Of a DNA stretch of 64,000 bases, positions 26,771-36,026 are shown piece after piece (the stretch's first letter is position 1; every line of letters starts with the position of its first letter). The DNA lies in NCBI GenBank assembly GCA_934541105.1, contig CAKTDA010000003.1:124001-188000 (forward strand). The letters run 5' to 3'. This stretch comes from an uncultured Luteitalea sp. Its GTDB lineage: Bacteria; Acidobacteriota; Vicinamibacteria; Vicinamibacterales; Vicinamibacteraceae. Made by a program: the position numbers and the translations under genes. Under the pieces are notes generated by a model. That model saw nothing but the letters and a program-made list of their open reading frames with translations. It was not told the origin of the DNA and did not search any database.

Positions 26771-28057
26771 TTACACGTGACGGATGCTGGCGAGGTCGCG
26801 CCGCAGCTCGGCGCGGAAGTCGGGGTGCGCGATGCCCGTCAGCATCTCGCCGCGCTCCCGGATGGAACGGCCGTGCAGGTTCACCGCGCCGTACTCGGTC
26901 ACGACCCAGTGCACGTGCCCGCGCGTGGTCACGACGCCCGCGCCCGGCTTCAGCGCGGCGACGATGCGCGAGACGGTGCCGCGGGCCGCCGTGGACGGCA
27001 GCGCGATGACGGCCTTGCCGCCCGGCGAGAGCGCGGCGCCGCGGATGAAGTCCATCTGGCCGCCGATGCCCGAGAAGATGCGGAAGCCGATCGAGTCGGC
27101 GCACACCTGGCCCGTGAGGTCGATCTCGATGGCGGAATTGATGGCGACCACGCGAGGGTTGCGGCGGATGACGGACGTGTCGTTCGTGCGGTCGCACGGG
27201 TGGAACTCGACGCGCGGGTTGTCGTCCACGAAGTCGAACAGCCGCCGCGTGCCGTTGACAAACGACGTCACCGTGCGATTGGGGTGGATCACCTTCCGGC
27301 GGTTCGTGATCACGCCGTTCAACTGCAGGTCGATCAGGCCGTCGGAGAACATCTCGGTGTGGACGCCGAGGTCGTGCTTGTTCCCGAGGCGCCGCAGCAC
27401 CGCGTCGGGAATGCCGCCAATGCCCATCTGCAGCGTCGCGCCGTCCTCGACGAGGTTCGCGACCTGCTCGCCGATGGCGGCCTCGACGGGCGTTTCCTCC
27501 GACCCGTGGTGCTCGTGCAGCGGCCGGTCGTTGGCGACGAAGGCGTCGAGCCGGCCGACGGGCACGACGACGTTGCCGCGGGTGTGCGGCATCTGCGCGT
27601 TCACCTCCGCGATGACGAGCGTCGCGGTGTCCACCGCCGCGCGGGCGGCGTCCACCGACGTGCCGAGCGTGCAGAAGCCGTGGCGGTCGGGCACCGACAG
27701 CGTCACGAGCGCGGCATCCAGCTTGACGATGCCGGAGAGGAAGAGGCCGGGGATGTCCGAGAGGAAGATCGGGACGAAATCGGCGCGGCCTTCGTCGATG
27801 GCCGTGCGGACGGGCGCACCGGCAAAGAGCGACACCGAGCGAAGGCGTCCGTCCTGCGCGGGGTCGGCAAACGGCGCCGGGCCGGCCGTGTGCAGGTGGT
27901 AGAGCGTGACGCCCTCCAGATCGGTGCGGCGGGCGAGGGCCTCGAGCAGCGTCGTGGGTGTGGCCGCCGCGCCGTGCACGAACACCTTCATGCCGCTGCG
28001 GATGCCTGCGACGGCGTCGTCGGCCGACACCGCGCGGGAAGACCAGTCGGAGTTCAT
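26771..28057 (-). CDS. Acetyl-CoA hydrolase/transferase family protein (4-hydroxybutyrate CoA-transferase-like)
   Basis: A 428-aa cytosolic CoA-transferase with the two-domain family-I fold. The catalytic glutamate is in the motif TEMFSDG, and the oxyanion/CoA glycine loops are in MGIGGIPDAV and FSGIGGQMDFIRGA. Sequence style is closest to 4-hydroxybutyrate/acetate CoA-transferases, which move CoA between short-chain acids. The exact acid is not known. The ATG at 28057 gives a normal N-terminus; the longer frame overlaps the divergent M20 gene. It lies 12 bp upstream of the M19 gene on the same strand, so the two may share a transcript. Confidence 0.85.
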   Translation of the reverse strand: MNSDWSSRAVSADDAVAGIRSGMKVFVHGAAATPTTLLEALARRTDLEGVTLYHLHTAGPAPFADPAQDGRLRSVSLFAGAPVRTAIDEGRADFVPIFLSDIPGLFLSGIVKLDAALVTLSVPDRHGFCTLGTSVDAARAAVDTATLVIAEVNAQMPHTRGNVVVPVGRLDAFVANDRPLHEHHGSEETPVEAAIGEQVANLVEDGATLQMGIGGIPDAVLRRLGNKHDLGVHTEMFSDGLIDLQLNGVITNRRKVIHPNRTVTSFVNGTRRLFDFVDDNPRVEFHPCDRTNDTSVIRRNPRVVAINSAIEIDLTGQVCADSIGFRIFSGIGGQMDFIRGAALSPGGKAVIALPSTAARGTVSRIVAALKPGAGVVTTRGHVHWVVTEYGAVNLHGRSIRERGEMLTGIAHPDFRAELRRDLASIRHV

Positions 28058-28147
28058 CAGCCTATTATCGTCCGCCGGGTCGTGTCGGCGCCGGACCTGT
28101 CCGACGCGCGGTGCGGCCGCCGACGCGCGCTGCGGTAGGATGCGCGG

Positions 28148-29434
28148 ATGCGATTGCCGGCCGTTGCCCTCGCGTGCGCCCTCGTCGTCCCCACTGCTGC
28201 CGCCGCGCAGGAGATCAGCGTCCCGGCGCCGCTCCGCGCGCGCATTGCCGCCGAGGCCACGGCGCTGACGCCGCGCCTCATCGAGGTCCGCCGCGACATC
28301 CATCGTCATCCGGAACTGGGGTTTCGCGAGACGCGCACCGCGAAGCTCGTGGCCGATCACCTGCGCGCGCTCGGGTTCGACGAGGTCCGCGAGCAGGTCG
28401 GCGTGACCGGCGTCGTCGGCGTGCTGAAGGGCGGCAAGCCCGGGAAGGTCGTGGCGGTCCGTGCCGACATGGACGCCCTGCCGATCCCCGAGCTGATCGA
28501 CGTGCCGTACAAGTCCACGGTCGCCAACGTCAAGCACGCCTGCGGCCACGACGGTCACGTGTCGATCGCGCTCGGCGTTGCCGAGGTGTTCAGCCGCATG
28601 CGGGCCGAGATTCCCGGCACGGTGGTGTTCGTGTTCCAGCCGGCCGAGGAGGGCGATCCCGACGGCGGCAAGTCCGGCGCCGAGCGGATGCTCGAGGCCG
28701 GGGTGTTCGGTGGCCCCGCACCGGCCGCCATCTTCGGCCTGCACGTCATGCCGACGCTGCAGGTCGGGACGCTCGGCGTGAACGTCGGTCCGGCCATGGC
28801 GAGCAGCAACCGTTTCACCGTGACGATCACGGGGAAGAAGACGCACGCCGCCTACCCGCACACGGGCATCGACCCGATCCCGGTCGCGGCGCAGGTGGTC
28901 AATGCCCTGCAGACGATCCCGAGCCGGATGAACAACGCAGCCGAGCCGATCGTGCTCTCGGTGGGCACCATCCAGGGCGGCAACCGCTTCAACATCATCG
29001 CGGACGCCGTGACGCTGACCGGCACGGTGCGCACGCTGAGCAAGGACGGCCCCGCGCGCGTGCGCGACCTGATGGAGCGGACGATCAAGGGTGTCACCGA
29101 GGCATCGGGCGCGACGTATGCGTTCGACTTCCCGGACGGCAACCCGGTGACGTTCAACGAGGAGGCGCTGGCCGCGGCGAGCCTGCCGGTGCTCACCGAG
29201 GTCGTGGGCGGCCGCCAGCAGGTGCTCGCGCCGCCGCCCCAGATGGGTGCCGAGGACTTCGCGCTCTACCAGCAGCGCATCCCCGGCCTCTTCTTCTTCC
29301 TCGGCGTCGCCAATCCCGCGAAGAAGATCACGGCGATGATCCACACCGAGTACTTCGACATCGACGAGGACGCGCTGCCGATCGGCGTCCGCGCACTCGC
29401 CGGCGTGTCCCTCGACTACCTGTTCCGGAAGTAG
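28148..29434 (+). CDS. M20-family metallo-amidohydrolase (IAA-amino acid hydrolase type), exported
   Basis: A 428-aa hydrolase with a signal peptide (1-20, MRLPAVALACALVVPTAAAA). The M20D signatures are present: RRDIHRHPELGFRE, VRADMDALPI, KHACGHDGH (metal Cys and His), QPAEEG with the catalytic Glu pair, a dimerisation domain, and GAEDFALY with the last metal Glu. Members hydrolyse N-acyl amino acids or dipeptides. Export suggests work on peptide fragments released by the secreted peptidases nearby. Confidence 0.88.
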   Translation: MRLPAVALACALVVPTAAAAQEISVPAPLRARIAAEATALTPRLIEVRRDIHRHPELGFRETRTAKLVADHLRALGFDEVREQVGVTGVVGVLKGGKPGKVVAVRADMDALPIPELIDVPYKSTVANVKHACGHDGHVSIALGVAEVFSRMRAEIPGTVVFVFQPAEEGDPDGGKSGAERMLEAGVFGGPAPAAIFGLHVMPTLQVGTLGVNVGPAMASSNRFTVTITGKKTHAAYPHTGIDPIPVAAQVVNALQTIPSRMNNAAEPIVLSVGTIQGGNRFNIIADAVTLTGTVRTLSKDGPARVRDLMERTIKGVTEASGATYAFDFPDGNPVTFNEEALAAASLPVLTEVVGGRQQVLAPPPQMGAEDFALYQQRIPGLFFFLGVANPAKKITAMIHTEYFDIDEDALPIGVRALAGVSLDYLFRK

Positions 29435-29444
29435 CGTCCGGCGG

Positions 29445-29657
29445 CTAGGCGCGCTCGATCTTCTTCATCGCGGCGCTGCCTGCCGCGCAGTGTCCGCACG
29501 CCGGGCTCGCGCCATGTGCGCCGGGGCCCGGCGACTGGCCGGAGGGCCGCGCCTCGAACACGCCGAGCACCTTGCGCAGCACCACGAACGCCGCGGCAAT
29601 GGCGACGAGGAAGACCACGACGTGCTGCACGAACTCGTACGGCGGAGCGCCTGTCAC
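29445..29657 (-). CDS. FeoB-associated Cys-rich small membrane protein
   Basis: A 70-aa protein with one membrane helix (VVFLVAIAAAFVVLRKVLG) followed by a short cytoplasmic tail containing C-G-H-C. This is the pattern of small FeoB-associated Cys-rich proteins. Its start overlaps the feoB stop by 4 bp, so it is translationally coupled and is the third gene of the ferrous-iron operon. The function is probably accessory to FeoB; the details are not known. Confidence 0.75.
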   Translation of the reverse strand: MTGAPPYEFVQHVVVFLVAIAAAFVVLRKVLGVFEARPSGQSPGPGAHGASPACGHCAAGSAAMKKIERA

Positions 29658-31669
29658 TGCACACCTCCAAGGCGCAGCCCCTGATAGACGAGCAGCGCCG
29701 ACACGTAAGCCAGGATCGACATGTACGCGAGCTGGATGAGCGCGTACCGGCCCGAGCCCGCTTCACGGCGCGTGACCGTGAGCGTCGGCAGGCACTGCAT
29801 GGCCAGCACGAAGAACACGAGGGCGCTCGCCGACGTCGCCGCCGTGAAGATCGGTGTCCCGTCGTCGCGCGGCGCGTTGCGGATGCGCTCGATCACGCCC
29901 TCGTCCACGTCCGCCTCGCCCGATCCCCCGACGAGCACCGACATCGTCGAGACGAACACTTCCCGCGCGAGGAAGCTCGTGAGCACGCCCACCGTGAGCT
30001 GCCAGTCGTATCCGAGCGGCTCGAACACCGGCTGCGCAAGGCGGCCGAGGCGACCGGCAAACGAGCCTTCCTGCTCGGCCCGTCGCTGCAGCACGTCGGC
30101 CTCTTCGAGCAGCGTATCGCGCTGCGTGTCGTCCACGCCGGCCTGTGCGGCCTGCGCCCGCAGCTGTTCGGCCTCCGCCGGCGGTTCCACGCTCGGGTAC
30201 GCGCTCAGCCACCACATGACGATGCAGATCGCCATGATGACGGTGCCGGCCGTCTTCAGGAACGCCCAGCCCTGGTCCTTGGCGGTGAACAGCGCGTTGC
30301 GCACCGACGGCCACTTGTAGCTCGGAAGCTCCAGCACCATCGGCCGCGCCTCGCCCTTGAGCCACGTCCGGCCGACCACCGTCGCCGTCACCATCGCCGC
30401 CCCGGCGCCGAGCATGTAACAACCGATGAAGGCGAGCCCCGCGTAGAACGGGTGGTCCGCGAACAGCAGGCTCGTGAGCAGGACGTAGACGGGCAGCCGC
30501 GCCGAACAACTCATGAGCGGCGCCACGAGAATCGTGGCGAGCCGATCGCGGCGGTCGGGAATCAGCCGCGTGGACATGATGCCCGGCAGCGCGCACGCGT
30601 GCGAGGTGAGCAGCGGCACGAAGGCGTGGCCCGGCAGGCCGAAGCGGCGCAGCACGCGGTCCATCACGAATGCCGCCCTCGCGAGGTAGCCCGTGTCCTC
30701 GAGCAGGCTGATGAGGAAGAACAGCAGGCAGATCTGCGGCAGGAAGACGACCGTGCCGGCCACGCCGCCGATGATGCCGTCCGACACGAGCGCGCGCACC
30801 GGGCCTTCCGGCAGGTACGTGGACGCGAGCTCGCCGAGGCTCGCGAACGTCGCCTCGATGAGGTCCATCGGGATCGTCGCGAGCGTGAACAGCGTGTAGA
30901 ACAGCCCGCCCATCACGACGAGGAACATCAGCAGCCCGAGCACCGGATGCGTGAAGACCCGATCGAGCCGCTCGGCAAACGCATCGCGCGCGTGCGCCGC
31001 CGACGGCATCCCCGCGCTGTAGGCCATCACGTCGTCGGCCCAGTTCGTGAGCGCCTCCACCGAGGAGCCCTCTCCGGGCACGCCAGCCGCGGGCGCCTGC
31101 GTGTGGGTGCCGTCGAGGGCGAGCCCGAGCGCGGCGCGCACGTCGTCCACACCGTCGCCGCGCCGGGCGACAACGGGGATCACGGGGCATCCGAGGCGTT
31201 CGGCGACACGGCTCGCGTCGATCGTCAATCCGCGCCGCTGCGCGAGATCGATCATGTTGAGCGCGACGACAACCGGGATCCCGTACGCGAGGAGTTCGCC
31301 GGCGAGCACCAGGTTGCGCGTCAGGTTGCAGGCGTCCACCACGACGAGCACGGCGTCAGGCCGCCGATAGAGACCGTCGCCGACGAGCACGTCACGGGCG
31401 ATGCGCGTCTCGGGCAGATCGAGTCCGAGCTCGTAGAGGCCCGGGAGGTCGATGATCTCGGCAATCCAGTCGCCGGGCAGCGCGGCGCGGCCGACCCGCG
31501 AGGCGGTCGTCGTGCCGGGGAAGTTCGAGGTCTTCGCGCGGGCGCCGCAGAGGCGATTGAAGAGGGTGGTCTTGCCGGTGTTGGGATTGCCGATCAGCGC
31601 GATGCGCGGGGTATCGCGCGCGGGCACGGGATCGGCGGCCATCGTGCGGGCCGCGGACGCCACGGCCAC
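29654..31669 (-). CDS. feoB: Ferrous iron transport protein B
   Basis: A 671-aa inner-membrane Fe(II) transporter. An N-terminal G domain carries G1 GNPNTGKT, G3 DLPGLYEL and G4 NMID. A helical spacer follows, then two Gate regions with membrane segments (LTSHACALPGIMSTR and APLMSCSARLPVYVLL) and a long C-terminal membrane part. The GTG at 31669, two bases after the feoA stop and preceded by CGGAG, was preferred over an ATG at 31642 that lacks a ribosome-binding site. The order feoA-feoB-small protein is standard. A DtxR-type regulator at 54500 could regulate it, though this is inference. Confidence 0.93.
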   Translation of the reverse strand: MAVASAARTMAADPVPARDTPRIALIGNPNTGKTTLFNRLCGARAKTSNFPGTTTASRVGRAALPGDWIAEIIDLPGLYELGLDLPETRIARDVLVGDGLYRRPDAVLVVVDACNLTRNLVLAGELLAYGIPVVVALNMIDLAQRRGLTIDASRVAERLGCPVIPVVARRGDGVDDVRAALGLALDGTHTQAPAAGVPGEGSSVEALTNWADDVMAYSAGMPSAAHARDAFAERLDRVFTHPVLGLLMFLVVMGGLFYTLFTLATIPMDLIEATFASLGELASTYLPEGPVRALVSDGIIGGVAGTVVFLPQICLLFFLISLLEDTGYLARAAFVMDRVLRRFGLPGHAFVPLLTSHACALPGIMSTRLIPDRRDRLATILVAPLMSCSARLPVYVLLTSLLFADHPFYAGLAFIGCYMLGAGAAMVTATVVGRTWLKGEARPMVLELPSYKWPSVRNALFTAKDQGWAFLKTAGTVIMAICIVMWWLSAYPSVEPPAEAEQLRAQAAQAGVDDTQRDTLLEEADVLQRRAEQEGSFAGRLGRLAQPVFEPLGYDWQLTVGVLTSFLAREVFVSTMSVLVGGSGEADVDEGVIERIRNAPRDDGTPIFTAATSASALVFFVLAMQCLPTLTVTRREAGSGRYALIQLAYMSILAYVSALLVYQGLRLGGVQ

Positions 31670-31671
31670 CG

Positions 31672-31962
31672 TCAGGCTCCGTTCGGCTCGGGGACGACGA
31701 GGATGCCGTTGGCGACGTCGCGCGAGAGCCCGATGCGTGTGGAGCGGACCTGGACGATGCAGGGCTCGCCGGCCTTGCAGAGGGTCAGCTGACACTGACG
31801 CGTGAGTCCGAGGGCCCGGAGCATGTCGCAGGCCTGGGGATCGAGGTGCGCGCGCATGAATCGCACGACCGACCCGGTGCGACAGGAGCTCAGCGGCACG
31901 GCGACTGGGTCCGCAGCGGGTGGCGCGACGGGCGTCGCGTCGAGGACGGCTGGCTCGTTCAT
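31672..31962 (-). CDS. feoA: FeoA-like ferrous iron transport protein
   Basis: A 96-aa protein with an Ala/Pro-rich N-terminal 25 residues. A FeoA SH3-like domain follows (LSSCRTGSVVRFMRAHLD, RALGLTRQCQLTLCKAGEPCIVQVRSTRIGLSRDVANGILV). FeoA stimulates or assembles FeoB at the inner face of the membrane. The gene is first in the operon and separated from feoB by two bases. Confidence 0.9.
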   Translation of the reverse strand: MNEPAVLDATPVAPPAADPVAVPLSSCRTGSVVRFMRAHLDPQACDMLRALGLTRQCQLTLCKAGEPCIVQVRSTRIGLSRDVANGILVVPEPNGA

Positions 31963-31998
31963 GTGATTCTCGCGTCGCAGGCAGCCGAAGGCGACCTG

Positions 31999-33300
31999 TC
32001 AGGTCCGATTTCCAGCACTCATGCTAGCACGGAACTGAGACTCCTTCTCAAGACCTGACACGCCAACGTGGACCCCGCCATCGGGTCGCGGCCAGTACAC
32101 ATCCGTGATGCGCGTGACGACCGGCGTCCAGATGTGTGTGAGCCACAGCGCGACCGCGACGTACGCCGGCATCAGCGGCCAGAGCCATTCGTGGAGCGGC
32201 ACGCCCATGGACGCCAGCGTGCCGACCACGAACCGCAGGACGTCCTGCATGACGAGCAGCCCGAGCGACACCTGTCCGACCCAGGTGAGGAAGCGTCCGC
32301 TCATCGGCCGGGCAAGCCCCCATGCCGCCACGACCCACAGTCCGGCAACGGCCGGGAGCACGGCAACCGAAGGCCCGGCCAGCATGAAGATGCCGGCAGG
32401 CGGGATGAGCGTGGATCCGATCCAGCCCGCCGCGAGCAGCAGCGCCACCCCCGCCGGCAGTACGTACGACGGCGACAGCCGGCGCTGCAGGCGGGCACCG
32501 TTTGCACGGAACCACGGCGCCAGGGCCATTCCGAGGGCAGGCGAGAGCAGCCGGAAGGGCAGGAATGCCGCCAGTGCCGACGTCTGATCGAATGGTCCGA
32601 CGGGCATGCCGCCGAGCGCGGCCGCGCGTGCGCCCAACATGAGCGCCATGCAGATCGCGAGGAAGGCCGCAGGGCCCACGCGGTCCATGAGCCACCGCAT
32701 GGGGATGTATGCGAGGTAGAACTGCGCAACGAGCGCGATGTACCAGAGCGACGGCGAGACGACCTGGACGGTCGCAGGATCGACGAACCGTCCGATCACC
32801 GTCAGGCCGAGCGGCACGTGCCAGGGCAGGAACTCGTACGGCGCACCCGCCAGCCGGGCGCCCGTCTGCAGTTCCTCGAGCAGCGGCGCGCCGCCGAGCA
32901 CCGTTCGCAGTCCCGCACAGAGGACCAGGACGAGCGCCACGAGCAAGGTCCCGAGCCAGTAGCCCGGCAGGATGGCTCGTGCGCGATGGCTCAGCAGCGC
33001 GCGGGCCGGGCGCGGCCGGCCCAGTCCCAGCACCAGGCCGGTGACGAAGAGCAGGACGTCGAGACGGAAGCCCGGGAGCAGGAGCGCACCGCGCAGGGCG
33101 CCGACCGCCGCTCCCGCCACGTCGCCTGCGCGCAGCGCGTCCAACAGCGGGCCCGGCCCGAGTTCGGCGCCGGGCAACCCGGTCGTGTCTGCCGCCAGGT
33201 GCAGGACGGTGACCCAGAGGATCGTGAGGCCTCGCAGTGCGTCGAGCGTTGCCACTCGCGGTGCGGGCGTGACGTCGAGGGGCGGGGAGGGCAGGGACAT
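31999..33300 (-). CDS. Acyltransferase family 3 (OafA-like) integral membrane protein
   Basis: A 433-aa polytopic protein beginning with the acyltransferase-3 signature RVATLDALRGLTILWVTVLHL, followed by about ten hydrophobic segments. The arginine and histidine of this start region are typical of OafA-type enzymes that acylate sugars or lipids at the membrane. The acceptor is unknown. The 3' end carries the proposed feo promoter, so read-through into feoA may also occur. Confidence 0.8.
   Translation of the reverse strand: MSLPSPPLDVTPAPRVATLDALRGLTILWVTVLHLAADTTGLPGAELGPGPLLDALRAGDVAGAAVGALRGALLLPGFRLDVLLFVTGLVLGLGRPRPARALLSHRARAILPGYWLGTLLVALVLVLCAGLRTVLGGAPLLEELQTGARLAGAPYEFLPWHVPLGLTVIGRFVDPATVQVVSPSLWYIALVAQFYLAYIPMRWLMDRVGPAAFLAICMALMLGARAAALGGMPVGPFDQTSALAAFLPFRLLSPALGMALAPWFRANGARLQRRLSPSYVLPAGVALLLAAGWIGSTLIPPAGIFMLAGPSVAVLPAVAGLWVVAAWGLARPMSGRFLTWVGQVSLGLLVMQDVLRFVVGTLASMGVPLHEWLWPLMPAYVAVALWLTHIWTPVVTRITDVYWPRPDGGVHVGVSGLEKESQFRASMSAGNRT
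32021..32051 (-). promoter_or_regulatory. Candidate feo promoter with Fur-like dyad
   Basis: On the minus strand TTGAGA (32046-32051) and TAGCAT (32021-32026) are separated by 19 bases and lie 59 bases or more before the feoA ATG. The -35 is embedded in a dyad, TGAGA-5-TCTCA (32036-32050), of 15 bp like the Fur 7-1-7 core, though it matches only the outer arms. The whole element sits inside the last codons of the upstream acyltransferase gene. Evidence is motif inspection only. Confidence 0.35.
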
Positions 33301-33427
33301 CGACGGGGCACAACCGGTCGAACGGATGAGTCATGAAATTGTAGTGGACAACCTCGGCGGTGCGTCCCCCCTCCCGAGTCCGCCCCTGGGCTTCCCAACG
33401 GCGGAGACGGCTACAATCGCTCCCCGT

Positions 33428-33841
33428 ATGGCAAAGCCGCCGGTTGACGTCACTCTGGAATGGACCCGCGACCTCGTGTTCGAGAGCCACGCCGGCGGCA
33501 AGCCAGGGCCGGTGCTCGATGGCGACGGGGAGGCGGGAGTCTCGCCGGTCCAGGCCCTCGCGCTCTCCCTTGGCGCGTGCATGGGCGTGGACGTCGTGAT
33601 GATCCTGAAGAAGGGCCGCCACGACCTGCGCGGGCTCCGCGTCCGCATCGTTGGCGAGCGCGCCGATGGGCCGCCCGCCCGCTTCACGAGGTACACGCTC
33701 GATTACGAGATTGCCGGCCCGGTGCCCGAGGCTGCCATCCAGCGCGCCATCGACATGTCGCGCGACACGTACTGCTCGGTCTGGCACAGCCTCCGCCAGG
33801 ACGCGCCGCTTGACGTCCGCTTCACGCGCGTCGATGCCTGA
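33428..33841 (+). CDS. OsmC/Ohr-family protein
   Basis: A 137-aa protein with the OsmC fold and both peroxidatic-type cysteines, SLGACMGVD and DTYCSVWHSL. OsmC/Ohr proteins reduce organic hydroperoxides; the spacing and N-terminal strand (VTLEWTRDLVFESHAGG) are closer to the OsmC/YhfA branch. The ATG at 33428 is preferred over upstream codons in the open frame, which run through the divergent acyltransferase gene. Its last 8 bases overlap the next gene, so translation is coupled. Confidence 0.82.
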   Translation: MAKPPVDVTLEWTRDLVFESHAGGKPGPVLDGDGEAGVSPVQALALSLGACMGVDVVMILKKGRHDLRGLRVRIVGERADGPPARFTRYTLDYEIAGPVPEAAIQRAIDMSRDTYCSVWHSLRQDAPLDVRFTRVDA

Positions 33842-34952
33842 GTCCGCTCCCGCCGTTGCGGCGGCCACGCCGCCCGCGCGCACGCGGGCCGGCTACATCG
33901 ACTGGATGCGCGGCCTTGCCGTGCTCGTGATGATCCTCGCGCACGTCGTCGACGCGTGGACCGTGCTCGGGCCCACGCGGCAGACGCGCGCGTACTTCTG
34001 GTTCATGGTCGTCGCCGGCATGGGCGCACCGATGTTCCTCTGGCTTGCCGGGCTTGCCGTGGCACTCGCCGGGGAGTCGCGCGTGCGGCGCGGCGCGTCG
34101 ATTGTGGAGGCGAGCCGCCGCCTCCAGGTGCGCGGCTGGCAGATCTTCGGGCTCGCCCTGTTGTTCAGGCTCCAGGCCTACGTCTTCAGCGCCGGGGCCA
34201 CCGCGTACGGGATGCTGAAGGTGGACATCCTGAACGTGATGGGCCTGTCGCTCGTTGCGGCGGGGTGGTGCTGGGGACGAGGCCGTACCGCAATCCAGCG
34301 CGTGGCAATTGCCACGGGCGTCACGCTTGCCATCCTCGTGCTCACGCCGCTGTTCCGCGTGTGGGAGTGGCCGGCCCTGCTGCCGGACCCGATCGAGTGG
34401 TACCTCCGGCCAGCGCCCAACCGCACGACGTTCACGCTGTTTCCGTGGAGCGCCTTCGTGTTCGGGGGGCTTGCCCTCGGGGCATGGCTGGCGCCGAGGC
34501 CACCCGAGCGCCGGGGCGTGGCATTCCACGCCGGCTGCCTCGTTGGCGGGGCCGCGTTCGCGCTGGCGGCGTACGCGCTCTCGTTCTGTCCCACGATGCT
34601 GCCTGGGTCGCGGTTCTGGACGACCTCGCCCGCATTCTTCGCGATTCGCCTCGGTGCGCTCGTCGCCGTCTTCGGTGCGCTCCATCTGGTGCTGCGCCCG
34701 GGCGGGCCCTGGTCGCGCCTGGCGTGGCCGCGGACGTGGAGCCCGATGGAGCTGTTCGGGCGCACGTCGCTGTTCGTCTACTGGGTCCACGTCGAACTCG
34801 TCTACGGCATCTTCTCGAGGCCGCTGCACAAGCGGCTGTCGCTCGACGGTGCGCTCGTCGCGTTCGCGCTGTTCACCCTCGTGATGCTGGCCATCGCGAT
34901 GCTGAAGACGAAATACTGGGACCGTCAGGAACCCTGGCGGGCGACACCGTAG
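33834..34952 (+). CDS. DUF1624/heparan-alpha-glucosaminide N-acetyltransferase-like membrane protein
   Basis: A 372-aa integral membrane protein. The opening YIDWMRGLAVLVMILAHVVDAW and later helices FWFMVVAGMGAPMFLWLAGLAV match the DUF1624/HGSNAT-type membrane acyltransferase family, with the conserved Arg and His in the first segment. It may move acetyl groups to a periplasmic sugar acceptor; the acceptor is unknown. The ATG overlaps the end of the osmC-like gene. Confidence 0.75.
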   Translation: MPESAPAVAAATPPARTRAGYIDWMRGLAVLVMILAHVVDAWTVLGPTRQTRAYFWFMVVAGMGAPMFLWLAGLAVALAGESRVRRGASIVEASRRLQVRGWQIFGLALLFRLQAYVFSAGATAYGMLKVDILNVMGLSLVAAGWCWGRGRTAIQRVAIATGVTLAILVLTPLFRVWEWPALLPDPIEWYLRPAPNRTTFTLFPWSAFVFGGLALGAWLAPRPPERRGVAFHAGCLVGGAAFALAAYALSFCPTMLPGSRFWTTSPAFFAIRLGALVAVFGALHLVLRPGGPWSRLAWPRTWSPMELFGRTSLFVYWVHVELVYGIFSRPLHKRLSLDGALVAFALFTLVMLAIAMLKTKYWDRQEPWRATP

Positions 34953-34992
34953 GCGCCGGACGGGTCCGGGCCGTTGCGCGAAAGGACACGAC

Positions 34993-36024
34993 GTGCGTAT
35001 CGCTTGTGGAGTGGGGTGCGTGCTGCTGGTGGCGGGACTCGCGGCGGCGCAGGAGCCGGCGCGGACGCTCGACATCTATCACGTGGACGTCGAGGGTGGC
35101 GCGGCGACGCTGATCGTCACGCCGGCACGTGAGTCCGTGCTCGTCGATGCCGGATGGCCCGGCAACGACGGCCGCGACGTCGCGCGCATCAAGGCGGCGA
35201 TGCAGGCGGCGGGCGTGACGCGCATCGACCACATGATCACGACCCACTACCACACCGACCACGCCGGTGGCGTGCCGCCACTTGCGGCGGCCGTCCCGAT
35301 CGGGCAGTTCCACGACCACGGGACGATGGCCGAGCCGTACGCGCCCGATTACGCGAAGAGCTACCAGGCGTACGTCGCGGCAGTCCCGGCGCGACGGACG
35401 ATTGCACCGGGCGACGTGCTGACGCTCGGCCCCGGGCCGGACGGCCGGCCTGTCGTGCTCTCGTTCGTGGCCGGGCATGGCGCCGTCCACGCGCGTCCCG
35501 GCGCGCCGGCAAACCCGGCCTGCGCGGCTGCCGAGTCCCGGCCCGACGACCCATCCGACAATGCCCGGAGCGTCGCGTTCACGCTTGCCTACGGATCGTT
35601 CGACTTCTTCACGGCTGGCGACCTGACCTGGAACACGGAGGCTCTGCTCGTGTGCCCAGGCAACACGCTGCCGGGCGTGGACGTCTTCCAGGTGACGCAC
35701 CACGGGCTCGACACGAGCAACAACCCGCTCGTGCTCGCGGCGCTCGCGCCGACAGTGGCGGTGATGAACAACGGCCCGAAGAAGGGCGGCTCGGCGGCAA
35801 CGGTGCGGGCGCTGAAGGCGCTGCCCTCACTGCAGGCGCTCTACCAGCTGCACCGCAACGTCGCCACGGGCCCCGACGACAACACCGTGCCGGAGTTGAT
35901 TGCCAACCCCGACGAGGCACCCGACGCCGGGCACATGGTCAGCATCCACGTGCGTCCGGACGGGGCGTACGAGGTGGTGAACCACAGGACGAAGCAGGCG
36001 CGCCGCTTCACGGCGCGCCCGTGA
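34993..36024 (+). CDS. Secreted metallo-beta-lactamase-fold hydrolase (ComEC C-terminal-like)
   Basis: A 343-aa protein with a signal peptide (1-19) and the MBL metal motif T-H-Y-H-T-D-H-A-G-G. Later ligands are in FFTAGDLTW and VFQVTHHGLD. The sequence resembles the MBL domain family related to the ComEC exonuclease-like domain, but it stands alone and is exported. The substrate may be a nucleic acid, phosphodiester or lactone. The GTG start is supported by AAAGGA eight bases upstream. It is convergent with dps, with two bases between stops. Confidence 0.8.
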   Translation: MRIACGVGCVLLVAGLAAAQEPARTLDIYHVDVEGGAATLIVTPARESVLVDAGWPGNDGRDVARIKAAMQAAGVTRIDHMITTHYHTDHAGGVPPLAAAVPIGQFHDHGTMAEPYAPDYAKSYQAYVAAVPARRTIAPGDVLTLGPGPDGRPVVLSFVAGHGAVHARPGAPANPACAAAESRPDDPSDNARSVAFTLAYGSFDFFTAGDLTWNTEALLVCPGNTLPGVDVFQVTHHGLDTSNNPLVLAALAPTVAVMNNGPKKGGSAATVRALKALPSLQALYQLHRNVATGPDDNTVPELIANPDEAPDAGHMVSIHVRPDGAYEVVNHRTKQARRFTARP

Positions 36025-36026
36025 CC

